NCBI GenBank assembly: GCA_023634235.1 | Contig: JAMKCF010000007.1 | Coordinates: 6,891,630-6,955,629, forward strand | Direction of reading: 5' to 3' | DNA: 64,000 nt | Origin: Pisaster brevispinus | Lineage: Eukaryota; Echinodermata; Asteroidea; Forcipulatida; Asteriidae | Part shown: in pieces, positions 24,535-36,923 of the stretch | Layout: every line of letters begins with the position of its first letter | Numbering within the stretch: position 1 is the first letter of the stretch | Translations under genes and position numbers: made by a program | Notes under the pieces: model-generated | Told to the model about the DNA's origin: nothing | The model's database searches: none | Seen by the model: only the letters and a program-made list of their open reading frames with translations

Positions 24535-24830
24535 CTGCCACTTCCCAGGTTGTATCGTAAACTTGGGTATGATCCCTGGCTACACGGCAGCTTTCGGTTG
24601 AATGGCTTCTGACTAGCACCCCCCCCCCCCCCCGAACAAAGATCTTGACTAATAGGGAGACCGCCAACATAGGGCTGGATAGCTCAGTTGGTAGAGCGCC
24701 GGTACGTTAATCCGGAGGTCGTTGGTTCAAGTCCCGCTCCAGTCAATTTTTCTTTGTTCAAACCCAAATCATTAAAAATTGACCTTTTCAGTTTCCTTTG
24801 TGGTTTATTACTTGATATTCAGATAAAAGT
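24535..24830 (+). mobile_element. SINE-1 long form, best preserved plus-strand copy
   Basis: Order: 'aggttgtatcgtaaacttggg', a C-run, 'aatagggagaccgccaacat', tRNA-like head 24672-24744 and 'tttctttgttcaaaccc...tttgtggtttattacttgata'. The head has intact A box (TAGCTCAGTTGGTAGAGC), GTT at the anticodon position, B box GGTTCAAGTCC and a GGGCTGG/CCAGTC acceptor pairing. I call it a SINE and not a tRNA gene because the same flanks recur at the other copies. Confidence 0.85.
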
Positions 24831-25035
24831 CTGATCTGTTTCTCACCCCTGAGGAAATCCACTGCATCAGATTTTGCCATGACTTATATCATAGAGCAAG
24901 GTCCTTGCTCTATGCTTATATTTGGGGGGGGGGGGGAATATACTTTACAACACATGTTCAGAATCTGTAGAAACACTGAGAAAGTTTTGTTATGCTTTCA
25001 TCTCTAAATTAACATCTGTTAAATCGTTGCCTCTA

Positions 25036-25216
25036 GCCACCGGGCTAGCTTGGCGGTCTAGTGGGTAAGACATCTGCTCTAGCAATGCAAAGGTCGTGGG
25101 TTCGAATCCCACCCGAGTGATTTGCCTGTGTGGTTTCTTTCACAGAACTCGGGAAAGCACTGAGTATACAGTGCTTAATACACACATTGGTGTAAGGGTA
25201 AATACAAATTAAATCG
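25036..25216 (+). mobile_element. SINE-2 (tRNA-derived), full copy
   Basis: The tRNA-like head at about 25050-25120 has an A-box-like 'ggcggtctagtgggtaaga' and the B box 'gggttcgaatcccacc'. The body is 'agaactcgggaaagcactgag' and the tail 'cattggtgtaagggtaaat'. The opposite strand yields the spurious GIRTHDL peptide commonly produced by tRNA-like sequences. The same body occurs twice, inverted, at 47798-48072. Confidence 0.82.
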
Positions 25217-27552
25217 AGAAAATTACTTGCTACGTACTGCATGTATATCTGCAACTCAAAAACCAGATCCCATAATATTTCGAGGCATGGTGGGATGGGG
25301 AAAGGGGGGAGAGGGTCATGGCCATTCATGCACTCTATGTTTAGAAAATCACACAAGTTCCAGTCAAGAACTGTTTTCTAACCGTCCATGGTGGACCATT
25401 TCTATCAAATCTCCAAACCATTTCCATGTGCTCCTAAAGGGAGAGAGGGACCTGCTTAACCTCATCCCAGATATGAAATTTACAATAATTGAATCTAAGG
25501 CTCGGAAGATTGCAGCCGAGGCCCAGCGCTGACCGTGCTTGTGCCAAGGGCGTTGTTTTTAAGGAAACAATTACAAGTGGTCTCTTGTGATATAAATGGT
25601 TTTCCATTCCTGTCTGGCGTCCAGGCATAGGGCTCAGGTTGTATTGTTAATTTCCAGTTCAAAAGTTCAAGAGTTAAAGGCGCACAAAGATTCCTCACAT
25701 CGAGGAAGAATCATTGTGCTACTCTCAGAGTTGGGCAGGAGGTAAAAGACATAATTATGAGCACTCAAACACCCTTTAAAACAACTCAAATCTCAAGCAC
25801 TTAAAAAAAAAAAAAAAAAAAAACTGGGAAAAAAATGAATGTGCAAAAACTTCCCTCTAAGAACTAAAGCATTGCATTAAAAAAAAACAAAAAAAATACC
25901 CCTGAATCTCTTATAACTAAAAATTCACTACTTTTAAAAAGAAATAGAAGACCATTCAAAGACTAAAAACTCTTATAATCTGGAAATTTGTTAAGGAACA
26001 GTATATTGCCCAGGCAAAGAAAACCCCACACAAATAAAAATGACTCACAAACACGAATCCTATTTACAGGCACGGTACATGTGACGATCAAAAGTTACTT
26101 TTATAACCTTAACACAAACAGGGCGCCTACTTTTAGTACTAATTGTGCTGAGGAAGTATCATTGTCGGAAGTACTGAGCTATTCTGGAGAAAATAAGCAC
26201 CAAAAACCGGCACCGAAATCCCTGACAAGACAAAAACTAAATATTCAATTTCAGTGTTTCCTAAAAATATGACCAAGTAAATTGCTTGGAATTGTTCAGA
26301 GGTAAAATGTGTGGTGTGTTTACATCATTAGACAATTAGATTGGATGCATACATGTATGAGTGCATTGTATCAGAACACAATCACGAGGAGATAGGCCCT
26401 ATCTGGACTATTTCATTTAACGAGGTGAAGTGATATGGAAATGCCAGATTTCTTCTAGTGATTGCATTCTGCGAAAATGCACGAACAAAGTTCATTTGTT
26501 TTATGTATTACTCACACATAAATCCTTATCGTTTGTAGTTTGTTTGATTAAAATAAACACAAAAAAGACACACAAAAAACTCAATACTCTGAACATTCTA
26601 AAACCCATTCTAAACAAAATGGACAACTCCATGTAGACACCAACCTTGTCCGCCAACCTTTTGAGACGATGCTGCCGAAGCGTCCTATAATTATCCATAA
26701 AGGACTCCTATATTAAATTTTGGACCATCACAGCAGTATATTAACAAAATAAAGGTAGACACGTGATGCATGTTCCACCAATCAAATGACGTTTGTATCT
26801 TTAAAAAACTTTAGGGGATAGAAACAAATGCAATATTTCCTTTAAAAAATTGAAGGAAAAATAAAACAACAAGAGGTGTTCGTGCACGTATTGCACGAAC
26901 ACCTAAATAAAAAATAAACAAGTACAATGAGCTCTCATACCTTGTAAGATAAACATGAACAAAAAATACCAAACAAACTTGAAAACACAGATTGAAACTT
27001 GAAACTGGCAGTGAAACGTCCCCCACCCTAAATTACCCAACCTGCCCCGACACTGACAGAGTCGGACAACTTGGCAGTAAACGGTGAGGTGCGTTGCATT
27101 ACAGCTGCTGGGGCTCCGGCACTGCAGGGGCGGCAGTGTGACTGTGCAAGGCATACATTAATTTCATCACAGCATGAAATGAGATAGATGTCAGGCGATT
27201 CATTACTGCATTAATCAGGCACAGGCCTGGGGTGTTGACAATAGTCACTTGATAGGAGCGGGTCATTTAGGAATATGGACCTGATCTCCATTTATGAGTG
27301 AGTGACAAAACTTGTAACAGTTCAATCAAGACTCAAGGTATACTACAATATCCCGACCGCAGAACCGTGACCTGAGTCGATCTCGACTTCATCAATAGGA
27401 ATGCCCCGCCCCCACAGATAAAGCTAAGAATATAGAGGAAATAATTAGTGACAGACATTATACGTATTGCTGTAGGCCTAATCATAGAGAAAGGGCCTAA
27501 TCATGGAGGAGAGAAATTCCTTCATTGCTTAATTATATGTGAAGGTGGCTGA
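25217..27552. other. Non-coding stretch
   Basis: It has poly-A at 25803-25823, a GC-rich patch at 27026-27150 and an inverse pair 'gtgttcgtgcacg/tgcacgaacacc' at 26878-26903. No supported exon. Confidence 0.4.
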
Positions 27553-27850
27553 GATAGGTCCACGGTACTCAAAGTTCTTTACTTCACAGAGTGTGGGTTC
27601 GAATCCATGCCAGGCTGGTCTCGATGATAACTGTCCTCTTGAGCACGATACTTAATCATAAGTGCTTCTTCTTTCGGATGGGACATAATTAAGCCATAGG
27701 TCCTTTACATGTACGTTGTGCATGTAAAAGAACCCAGAACACTTATCGTTGAAGAGTAGGGGATTACCTCAATGTTTCTGGTTCATTTGCAAGCACCCTT
27801 GTCTACAGGTAAAATAATTCCGAGTTACAGTGATTGAGGCATTCTTCATT
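27553..27850 (+). mobile_element. SINE-3 copy, 3' truncated
   Basis: The head has a degraded A box, 'agagtgtgggttcgaatcc' as box B and 'cttgagcacgatacttaat' after it. The body 'gatgggacataattaagcc' is shared with 43105. No ATT tail is seen. Confidence 0.7.
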
Positions 27851-28130
27851 TTCAATACCGGAAACTACTAAAAATATATCAATAATAATGACAACCATGG
27901 GAAATTACTTTTGCTCTGTAAGTCACACTCCAGCCAACCCAAAAAGTAGAAGAGCATGGTTGGAAACTCAATATGGCGTCATTACATTTCTGTGCTTTTG
28001 CCCAACACTTCAAAAGACTGTTTCTCAAGGTCAATGTGACAAGCTAAACCGATTGGGTCCAAGATATCAACCCCGATTAGTCAATGACACAATGTGTTTT
28101 TCCAGTAAAGTCAAAATACAACCAAAATGA

Positions 28131-30677
28131 TCAGATGTTCGGAATGCAGTGCATGTGGGAAGCTCACCTCGGAGCAAGCTCCCATACATGAAAATGAACG
28201 CTGTGAGGATACGTGCTGCCAAACGCGCCCATCAATCTTAGCCACCTCATCGTTTCTTGAGTTACGGCCAACAGGCGCCGAAAGAATGTTGACAAACTTT
28301 GTCATTCGTAATATTTTTATGTATATACTCCCTCCAACTTTAAAGGACTTTTCAATTTATAACTGCCATATCTTTGTCTTCGGTGCCCCGAGGTTATGGT
28401 CTCTCATGCCAATGTAGACGATTCGAAAAAGCAGCAAAAAACCTACTTGTTTCGAATTTCATATGAACTGTAACAATTATTTGAGCTAATTGCTAAATTG
28501 CATAATCTGCATTCAGGATTGTTTTGATTTTGAATTGCACTACTTAAGACTCCATAGGCCTTATGCACATGAAGTCATTTGAGTAGAGCGCCCTCAGCTA
28601 GAGGTCAAAAGAAATTTGCTCATTGGCCCATTTTGTGTGCCATGCTCACATCCGTGCATTTTCCATTGTTCCATTATTGTTTTATCTCCAAGATGGGGGC
28701 ATGATGACGCCAATACAGAAAGTCCATTTAATTTTATGTTATTATGCACCAAGCTCTTTCACCCCCCCCCTTTAAGGTAGGGTCATAGATTGGTTCTAGT
28801 CCATGTCGTGCTGATTTATAAGCAAAAATAAAAAGAAAGATACAATAACACTAACAGTCACAAAGTTTCAGATGAAAACAGTGTCTACTTGCTGAGAAAA
28901 CAGCATAAAAGTGTCACAGTATTTTCACAACCTTGTTTTCACAATAGATTTTACGTTCTTGAACGTAAAATCTATCCCTGTTTAGTGAGGTGACAGTGGG
29001 TACCTTAGCGAGGTGACAGTGGGTACCAACCGCATCTTTGGCCGCAGCATTCGCGAGCGGACACCAACCCTCAGAAATCTGAGAAACAATTCATTCATGA
29101 ACCTCTCCTCGGATTCAAACGTTTTGGGGGTCAAACAATTATCCAAACCGGCATATTACTTTGAAGGGAATCCTTTCTCAAAATCTACGACCCTAATACA
29201 TACCGACAAGGACTGAGAGAGACAAGCTATAGGTCCATGGTAGAAAAAAAAAGGACAAAACTAAACATGATAGCTTATGGTAGCCATGTACCTGGCAGCA
29301 AGGCCAAACATTTTTACCTTTAATGAGAAAAACCTCTATCAAAAACCCTGAATCTTTCCCAAACTCTCTGTTCACCATCAAACAATTTCAAAACCTTGAA
29401 CTTAAAAATCAAACTAACAGGGTGACTTTTATGGACCTCTCAATATAATGTGACACAGTGAATCAGAAGTTTGCACAGTTTTGGGAAGAAAGACTATAAG
29501 GGGGGGGGAGACACACACAAACAAAATCTCTCCTGTCGTCCGAGGAAACTGTTTACAAACACTGCAAACCAAAACCTTGACTGAGGAAAGTGTGGCAGCT
29601 TCCTTAATGATTTACAAGCACTCTAGAAACAATGTCAGGACCTTGGTAATGATAATTGCTGGCTTGTCTTTGACTACCATAACAGGCTCTGGGGTCGTTA
29701 TGATTTACTCCGCCTCACAGTGAGAGTTCAATGTCGTTTGTTAGTTGCATGGTTTTTGTTGACACTTCTTGGATCTCCGTTCGGTTTTGTGATTGAAGGT
29801 TTGCCTTCAACCCACTCCCTGTACACCTTCATACTAACAGAGGTCTAATTTTCCTATTTCCTCTCCATTATCACATCATCAAACCACAAACAAAACACAA
29901 AGAACATAATTATTTATACTCATGGTAGGAGTTCAAAAATCAAAAGAAGACCACTCCGATGACAAGAAAAACCATCAGTACGGGTCTAAGGCATCAAACG
30001 CCACAAATCTCAACAGAGGGATGGTCAAATTGCAAATTGCAACTCGACCAAGTAAGCCACAGCACCTTAAGTTACCCTTACAAAATCATGCTGTTGTAAT
30101 TAAAGTGGTTGTCAATTAATCATTCATTTGTTCAATATTTCTAATCACCTGTAGAAAACTCTCGATCAAAGATATGTCATTATTATTAGTAATCGGTATC
30201 CTTACAAAAACATAAAGTTCTACTAACATTCGCAATGATCTGCCTTTTGGAAAAATCATCTGCATTGCATCAATAAGGGAACTCTGGTATCGTAAGAAAC
30301 TATCACTGAAAAAATAGCACAGACTAATGAACTCCGAGTGGCCATATCATAGGATGAACCCCACAAGATACCCCAAATATACTCAGTCTGCAATATCCAC
30401 GGTGAAGGGAACGAGAAAGACCTGCCAAGAAATGGATGGAATGTGAGGAGGCAGACTGCATTATCTTGAAACCTAAGATCTAGTCTTGCTGGAGCTGGCA
30501 GACTCTCACACAAGATACAGGAGGATCTGGCAAGCAGCCATGAAACCGAAGACATCGCACATCTCCACGGAGGTGTGGAAGGCTTCGATTTGGTTTGATT
30601 AAGTTAGCCATCTCCTAATAAGTCAGTGAATGTCAGCACCCATATCGGATGTATCTTGCTTTGGCTAATTAGGCTCA
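28131..30677. other. Non-coding stretch
   Basis: It has an 18-bp direct duplication 'gaggtgacagtgggtacc' at 28987-29004 and 29010-29027, and an inverse pair 'gattttacgttcttgaacgtaaaatc' near 28947-28972 (palindrome, given as halves). Several 60-100 codon frames exist; none is supported. Confidence 0.4.
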
Positions 30678-30794
30678 CCGGCTTCATTCGCCGGTTTGAA
30701 TCCTTGTCCTCAAAGTGCATAAAACTGGTAGAGCCAGAGCTGGTGCCGAAGTCGGAATGGTTTCGAAAAATGACCCTGCTATGGCCATTGAGGG

Positions 30795-31110
30795 GGGTCC
30801 GAGGTCAAACTCAGTTTTGCGATCCACTCATTTTCCAATTTTCCTTATGAAATAAAAAATATTTTAACAATCCAAGGCTCTATAGCCTCACGGTGTTAAA
30901 ATGGTGTAATATGGCACTGTGCTCCAAATCCAAAAATGTTTTGATGACATCACATTGGAAATATGGAATGTACAGACCATTCAAAAAAGAAAAATTCCAA
31001 TCACGTCATGTTTTCAAATTTCACAGAGACTTGTAATTTCTCCCCCCCCCCCAACGTTCATGAGGACTCTTATCTATTGGAAAGAGAGTGCATCACAAAA
31101 CTCAATTTGA
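30795..31110. repeat. Dispersed repeat, relatives at 40725-40800 and 58790-59045
   Basis: 'cactcattttccaat' with 'ttttgatgacatcac' and 'ctattggaaagagagtgcatc' (inverted) recurs in the listed places. The element has an internal inverted part. No reading frame is shared. Confidence 0.5.
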
Positions 31111-31267
31111 CATTAGAGACCTTCTTTAATGTAAAAGTGACACACGCATGTGGTGAGATGCCTGCCGTATCTTTACATGCATTTTGACTCTATAAGCAGA
31201 CTGTCGCTGCGTGTTAGGTCAATGCGAGCGGGTCAATGCGGTATACCTGTAAGGAAGAGTAACTTAC

Positions 31268-31352
31268 CGGAAGGAGGAGCAGAGATTCAAGTGTGTGCCA
31301 AGACGTCCCTCGCTTCTCGTGACAAAGATGAACAAAGTCCCTGTTGTTGTTC
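31268..31352 (-). CDS. RhoGEF exon 7, DH segment ending LLLLP
   Basis: This 85-nt exon has acceptor TTGCTCTTTCTGAG| (AG at 31353-31354) and donor CCG|GTAAGT (31262-31267). The first G completes Leu235 (TT+G). The rest encodes residues 236-263, including the RDFVHLCHEKRG stretch and TLESLLLLP. In DH domains F-x-x-F-x-x-x-x-x-x-x-x-x-x-x-x-L-x-x-x-L-x-x-P-V-Q-R is the core; here the exon breaks between P and the expected V-Q-R. The phase-0 end means the next exon should begin with that triplet. The phase match across a 7.35-kb intron makes chance unlikely. The following exon was not found. Confidence 0.88.
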
Positions 31353-31414
31353 CTCAGAAAGAGCAAAAGTCTGCATCAAAAGACAAAAATGAAAACTCCA
31401 CTCTTTATTTGTTT

Positions 31415-31712
31415 TATCAGGAATAAAGCACAAGAAAACACATTGGGTAAATTTAAACTAATTTGGGGTTGAACAAAGCAAACTTTACTAGAGCGAGATT
31501 TGAACCTGTGACCTCCGGATTAAGGTGCTGGGGCTCCACCATTTGAGTTTTCTAGTCCTAATGTTGGTTGTCTTCCTATTTTGTCAATATCTTTGTTCTG
31601 AGTGCCAGGCAGATGCCAATCAACCTGTAACTGCCGTAATAGCCAGAGATCACGAGGGTTTACGAAAAACAACCTGGGAAGCGGCAGTAGAGGGATCACC
31701 TTAAGGGGATGC
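31415..31712 (-). mobile_element. SINE-1 long form next to RhoGEF exon 7
   Basis: This copy has all blocks, from 'gaataaagcacaagaaaac' to 'acaacctgggaagcggcag'. The tRNA-like head is on the minus strand at about 31480-31558 and is degraded. It lies 62 bp upstream (minus sense) of exon 7, in intron 6. Confidence 0.78.
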
Positions 31713-32036
31713 AACTTTTAATTCTTTCTGTATTTTTTTCTGAGTTTTACGGATGTTTTGTCACACAAATCTCCAACTTCAGAGATTTCAATCAAATTTT
31801 TGATTTTCAAAAACAAAAGGGACTTTCAATCTAAAAGTTAAGTGATTTTTCAAGTTAAATCAGTACCAATCCTCCTGTAAACTGTTTCTGTTTGAGTTTA
31901 TCAAAGTTAGAGTTTTAAATATTTTGTAATAGGCCCTATAGTTTTTTTCTTTTCTTTTTCCAGTGCCTCGAACTGTTTTTGGTCATAGATAGATAGTGCT
32001 TTACAATTTGTGTTATTATTATTTTTATTATTAATT

Positions 32037-32165
32037 ATCAAGTAATAAGCCTCAAAGGAAACTGATGGAGCCCTGTAAAAAAAGATTTTAAAAATCTAAT
32101 AAAAATACAGACACATTGCTCGAGTAGGATTCGAACCCACGATTTGGGATTTGAACCCACTACCC
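32037..32165 (-). mobile_element. SINE-1-related fragment
   Basis: It carries 'tatcaagtaataagcctcaaaggaaactg' (shown to vary from the usual 'aaaccacaagggaaactg') and a duplicated box-B-like 'gattcgaacccac' at about 32129-32153. The rest of the head is lost. Confidence 0.5.
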
Positions 32166-33833
32166 ATTAATTTCTTATCAATTTCATAAAAACCTAATTT
32201 GAAGAAGTTTGGGTTGATTCTGATTTCATCCAAAAGACATTAAAATGATTCATCTGTGCTCAAATAAAGTAAATGCACAAAACATAAATCATAAGTCGTA
32301 AAAAAATAAAATATCTTATTTCAGAAATCCTGATATGGAGACAGAAGTTCTCTCCCACATATGAACAGTACTTTTTCCTTGCGCAATTGAAGAGTCTGAC
32401 CCAACTTTGGCTACATGTGTAGGTGGCCAGAAGGTGGCTGGCTTGCAGGTAAATAAACAGGGCTACTAGGTCTTTGTTTTGGTGTTTACGCTGGAGACTG
32501 GAGTGGAACACACTGGGTAAACATGGTGGGCTCCGATGACCAGAGGTGGTGCAAATTATTTTAAGCGTCTGCTTGGAGCTGTTTTGAGAAGCTAGATCGT
32601 CTGTGGTTTGTTGGATTTGATGGGACAGGATTCATCCTCGAATATTTGAAGTGAATCGAAAGAGAAGTTTCCAAATTGTTTGAAATGTTCGTTCTTCATA
32701 TTTTCTGCACCTTGGGGTTAATTTCTTTGAGTCTATATTCTGGTTGTTTGTTTGGTTGTCTTTTCTATTTTTCTTTTTTTTTGGGGGGTGGGGAAGGGGA
32801 GAGGTGGGTTTTGAAAACCTCTCAGTTTAGAGTTGATTTTGAAAAGTTTTTGAAATTGTTTGTTATATTGTCAATGGGGGCACATCAGACGAAAATAATT
32901 TCACAGGATGCTTAATACTATACCATCATTAGGCTTCTGGGATAAATATTACATAATTTCGTTTTGGGGGGTCATTACAAAGTATGACCCTACCAAGGCC
33001 AAGCATTTCGATTGTAACAACTCCAAGAACAAGAAAGCCTCTAGCTTGGAGTGAGTATTGCTGTATGATGGACTCCCTGATATGAATACACCTGTACTTG
33101 GTGTAATTGATACAGACTGGGTTGGGTTGGATTTGGGGGGGGGGGGTTACTGTTTAATATAGATGTCTTCTTTTCCTGAAGATGATGGATGTGAGTTTCT
33201 TGACACTGACAGGAACTCAACAGGTGTGAAGTTGTGAACAATCTGCCATAACTTCAAGCTTCTTTCCCAGTTGAGAAGCAGGCAAGGAAACCATGGCTCG
33301 AGCTGCTAACTAACACATTGTGTAACTGCAGGGTACATTTAATATGGCCTCTATTAAAAATGTTCTTTTTTGTTGGGGGGCAGATAATTAATTCCATTCG
33401 ATCTTTGTAAAAAAAATAATAATAATAAAATAAAAAATAAATATTCTAATTTGTGCCTTACATTTTGAGTTTTCTCATTTGCTTTTACATTACTTTACAT
33501 TCGAAATTCACTGAGTGAAATTTGTGTTAAAAAAACAACAACTTTTTTTACTCAGAACACGTCCAATCAGAGGATATGAGGTTTGTTATTATTTTATTAA
33601 ACTCGGCCTTTGGTTGGATAAGGGTCGTTTTCTGTATTCCACTTGCGTTTGTCTGATAATGATGTACACATAGTTGTGGTCAGCTATTCAAACGAAAGTA
33701 TTTATTGGCAACATTCATTTTTATTAACGTACATTTCAACAATATCGCAACTCCAAATGCTGGAGAAGAGATATCTGTACAAAACCATAGAGAAAGGTCC
33801 GTTTTCTATGATCAAACAAACACCTGGGGTGGA

Positions 33834-33968
33834 TTTCACAAAGAGTTAAGACTAGTCTTATCTCGAGTTAGGACGAGTTACTCGTCCTAACTTAGGACTA
33901 GCCTCAAGTTTTTAATAACTCCTAGGACTAGTCCTAAGTTAGGACTATCTTTGTGAAATCGACCCCAG
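33834..33968. mobile_element. 135-bp MITE with TTAGGACTAGTCC core
   Basis: The 21-bp ends CTGGGGTGGATTTCACAAAG and the inverse of 33948-33968 differ at one base. The interior is a chain of TAGGACTAGTCCTAA palindromes. This style is widespread in marine invertebrate genomes (general knowledge). Confidence 0.85.
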
Positions 33969-34464
33969 GACCACAAGATTCGTAAACTTGCCCAGTCCCT
34001 CCGAGCCAGGCAATCTTGCGTCCTCTACCAGGGACTGATGATACAAAAACTGGCATCGCCAATCAAGACTACTACTATACAACAGGTTAAGAACCCACAG
34101 GTGGGCACCACCTTACAAACGCATAGCATCTCAAAATCTATCTGAGAAGAAAAAGCAAGCTGGCAGACAACTTCCATAAAATAAATCCATCAACACTCTT
34201 TCTTTAAAAGTTTCAATTTCAGTACAATCTGTCCTTGGAGAAACAGGTAAAAACACCTGTGTCCTGAGGACATCACTTAAAGGTGGGGGGGGAATAATAA
34301 CTGTGTATGAATGCCAAAACATCTGGATATTGCAGGATCGTATGAAATATAATAACAGGAGTTTTTTTCTTCTTTGGGCAACTGCATGTCTTGGGCCAGA
34401 AAACAGGAACTTATTAATTCTGCACCGATGAACATGAAAGCACTTAGACCAGGAATGTTATCTC

Positions 34465-34846
34465 TTAAAGGGAAGGTATAGGTTTGGTAATGACTCTGAA
34501 AATTAATGGCAATAAAAACTTACTCGGTAAAGAAATACAGCAGCTTTGGATAGTATAATGCAGTTTAAGAAATATTCCACTTCCAAGTACTGCGGTTATG
34601 GAATAAGATATTACTTTTTATCCTCCAAAATTATAATCTGAGAAACGTTACTCATATTGTGTATTCCTATTAGGGATTATTCTTCATGCTCGTGGACATA
34701 TTCGCTTCGGATTTTCCGCGATGTCTCAAAAACGTGACCCCCTTTTGAAGTGAATTTTTCAGAGGTTAGTTTTATTGTACATATCTACATCTATATAGGA
34801 TGAAAACAATCGAACGGTTCCAAAAAACAAATGTGTACTTGGCCTA
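34465..34846 (+). mobile_element. MITE family C, copy 3
   Basis: This 382-bp copy aligns end to end with 639-1034. It starts TTAAAGGGAAGGTATAGG and ends 'gtgtacttggcctaa', a TIR more mutated than that of copy 1. It lies in RhoGEF intron 6. Confidence 0.78.
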
Positions 34847-34972
34847 AGTATAAAAGTTTAGAATCAATGCGGTTGATTTTATTGATTTCATCACAAGTAG
34901 GGTTTTGAAGATTTGCACGATGGGAGTACAATCAAGTGAGGCTTGTGGTAACACTACGTGTATAAATCTCTT

Positions 34973-35143
34973 TAGAGTAGCCGTGGTTCTGAGAGGAACC
35001 TATGGTTTGACTACTCAACGTTTCGATCAGCGCACTGCTTGTCTTCAGACATTTTCTCCTGAAGACGATCAGAGCATACTGATTGAAATGTCGAGTTGTC
35101 AAACCACCCATTCTTCTCAGAACCGTGACTGTCAAAAGAGATT
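34973..35143. mobile_element. Fold-back element of about 170 bp
   Basis: Nested inverse pairs: 'aaatctcttt' with 'aaaagagatt', 'ggttctgaga' with 'tctcagaacc', 'ggtttgac' with 'gtcaaacc', and a central 'cttcag...ctgaag'. Most of it can form one long hairpin. The 88-codon and 72-codon frames across it are by-products. Confidence 0.72.
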
Positions 35144-35377
35144 CATGCACATGGTGTCACAGCAAACCTAGTCACTTGATTATTTTATCACAGTTTACGA
35201 ACAATTGTGAAAATTGTAAATGCATCTGTAGGGATTGGAGGTGAGGTATTTTCTATAAAAAAAAACCCAAAAACTCAAATATTTAATATTCACTGACAAT
35301 TTCTATTTTGTCATTCTTGATAATAATCTGATCTGATCTAATGAGCAAATAGAATGAGATGTTGCAAAAAGTAGTTA

Positions 35378-35612
35378 GTGGCCTGACATTTTGACCCTAG
35401 CAGAGTCTTTCTCGAAGGCTAAATGACAAGACAATCCTCCCTGTTGACTCACCCTTTCGGTGATCCTCCTTAACCTCCCTCGTTCTGTTACATTTTGTCC
35501 TGTTTGTTACAGGTTGTTTTTACCTGCTTCTGTTACACCAGTGTACCTGTTTATGTGTGGTCATTTAGCTTTCAAGAGCTATATGCTATAGGGCCAAAAC
35601 GTCCCATTAACT
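35378..35612. mobile_element. Fold-back MITE family A, copy 2
   Basis: The left arm is well preserved ('gtggcctgacattttgacc', 'ctttctcgaaggctaaatgac'). The right arm is degraded ('ggccaaaacgtccca'). The interior has the 'tgtacctgtttatgtgtgg' block shared with copy 1. Confidence 0.72.
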
Positions 35613-36054
35613 AATTTTTCTTTTGCAATAATCGGATCTGCTATAACTCTAACCAACCATCTCCACCTCCCCCACACTAATGACATCTGTACCCCCCTCA
35701 AGGTCCTTGGCTCTCTTGGTTTGCCCTCAGCTTCACCCTCTGAAACCTAAGAGCTCTACCTTGTACTGTTTACTTCCTTGTTTGGATAATAAGATTTGTA
35801 CGGAAATGATTTGGCATCTTAAAAGAAAAGTACTTCATTGTTTGTTTGTTTGTTTGTTTGTTTGATTTTTAAAAAGTAATTTTCATCCTCTAGTTTTAAA
35901 TGAACACATTGTGCAAATCCATTCTGTGAAAAAGGCATCAAAAGAGGTGATCACTATTTATTATTATAATAATAATTATCATTATTTATTTTACTCCACT
36001 TCTTATAAACACAAATAAAATATGGCATGTAATCAATTGCACTAGATTTCACAT

Positions 36055-36232
36055 TGACAAAATAGGGAGATTGACAACATTAGGGCTACTTAGCTCAGTT
36101 GGTAGAGCGCTGGCAGGTTAATCAGGAGGTGGCAGGTTCATGTCCAGCTCTAGTCCATGTTTTCTTTGTTAAACCCCAAAATATTTAAACATTTAACCAG
36201 TGAGTTACCCTTGTGGTTTATTACTTGATAGG
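36055..36232 (+). mobile_element. SINE-1 copy, plus strand
   Basis: 'aaaatagggagattgacaac' leads into a tRNA-like head at 36084-36157 (TTAGCTCAGTTGGTAGAGCG, then box B GGTTCATGTCC), then 'tttctttgttaaacccc' and 'cttgtggtttattacttgata'. Confidence 0.8.
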
Positions 36233-36923
36233 ATAAAATATACACCAGAATAACGGAGAGGGCAAGGCTGAGGAGGAAAAACTAGGCTTTGTGATGTCAC
36301 AGGTTTACAGTACAATTAACTAAATGGAGCCATCTCTTCTATAATCCAGGACGGCTGTATGGGACCGACCCAGTCCCTTAATGCTTATCTCCTCATATGC
36401 AGGGATGAGACTAGTCTTGGTTCAAGACCCTCCCGTTATTAATATCTTCCCATTATCCATCGCCACAAGAGGGCGGGCTCTCACCATAGACCGCTATCAG
36501 CGGCTCTTGGGGTGATAGCGTTGTATGGTTGACAGCGCCCTCTTTCGGCGACTCTATCGGCGTGGAAAGTTAACAACAGGCTTTCTAGATAATAAACACC
36601 AGGAGCGTCTTGATCCAAGACTAGGATGAGACCTACAGCCAATCATCACACATGTTGTCAAGATGCTCTTCCCACACATGCACCCTGGAGGAGAGTGTCC
36701 TCCAAGAGAGCCACTTGAAGACTGGAGTCAATCTAGAAATCATCTCACTCCATGTAAAAGAAGACGTGACTGGCTCATGGCACGGTGGGGACCTGTCACG
36801 GACACTGGATTTACACAGTGTGCCAGGAGTTGGGGGGGTAAAACCACAAACTTGAGAAGGGCGTGGGGGCGGGCCCATCGGATTTTGTATCAAACCAGCC
36901 TTGCTGTGGTTATATTAGACAAG

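Noticed and set aside
24672..24744. Possible genuine tRNA gene (GTT anticodon)
   Set aside because: The same head with the same flanking blocks occurs about ten times in the window, pairing in the anticodon stem is imperfect and the base before the anticodon is C instead of U; it is a SINE head.
25045..25356. Minus frame containing GIRTHDLCIARADVLP
   Set aside because: This is the well-known false peptide read from the antisense of a tRNA-like SINE box B; the DNA is SINE-2.
28140..28220. Segment with a strong GTGAGC donor on the minus strand (28170 area)
   Set aside because: None of its three frames fits the DH sequence or the exon 7 phase, and the text resembles a dispersed repeat.
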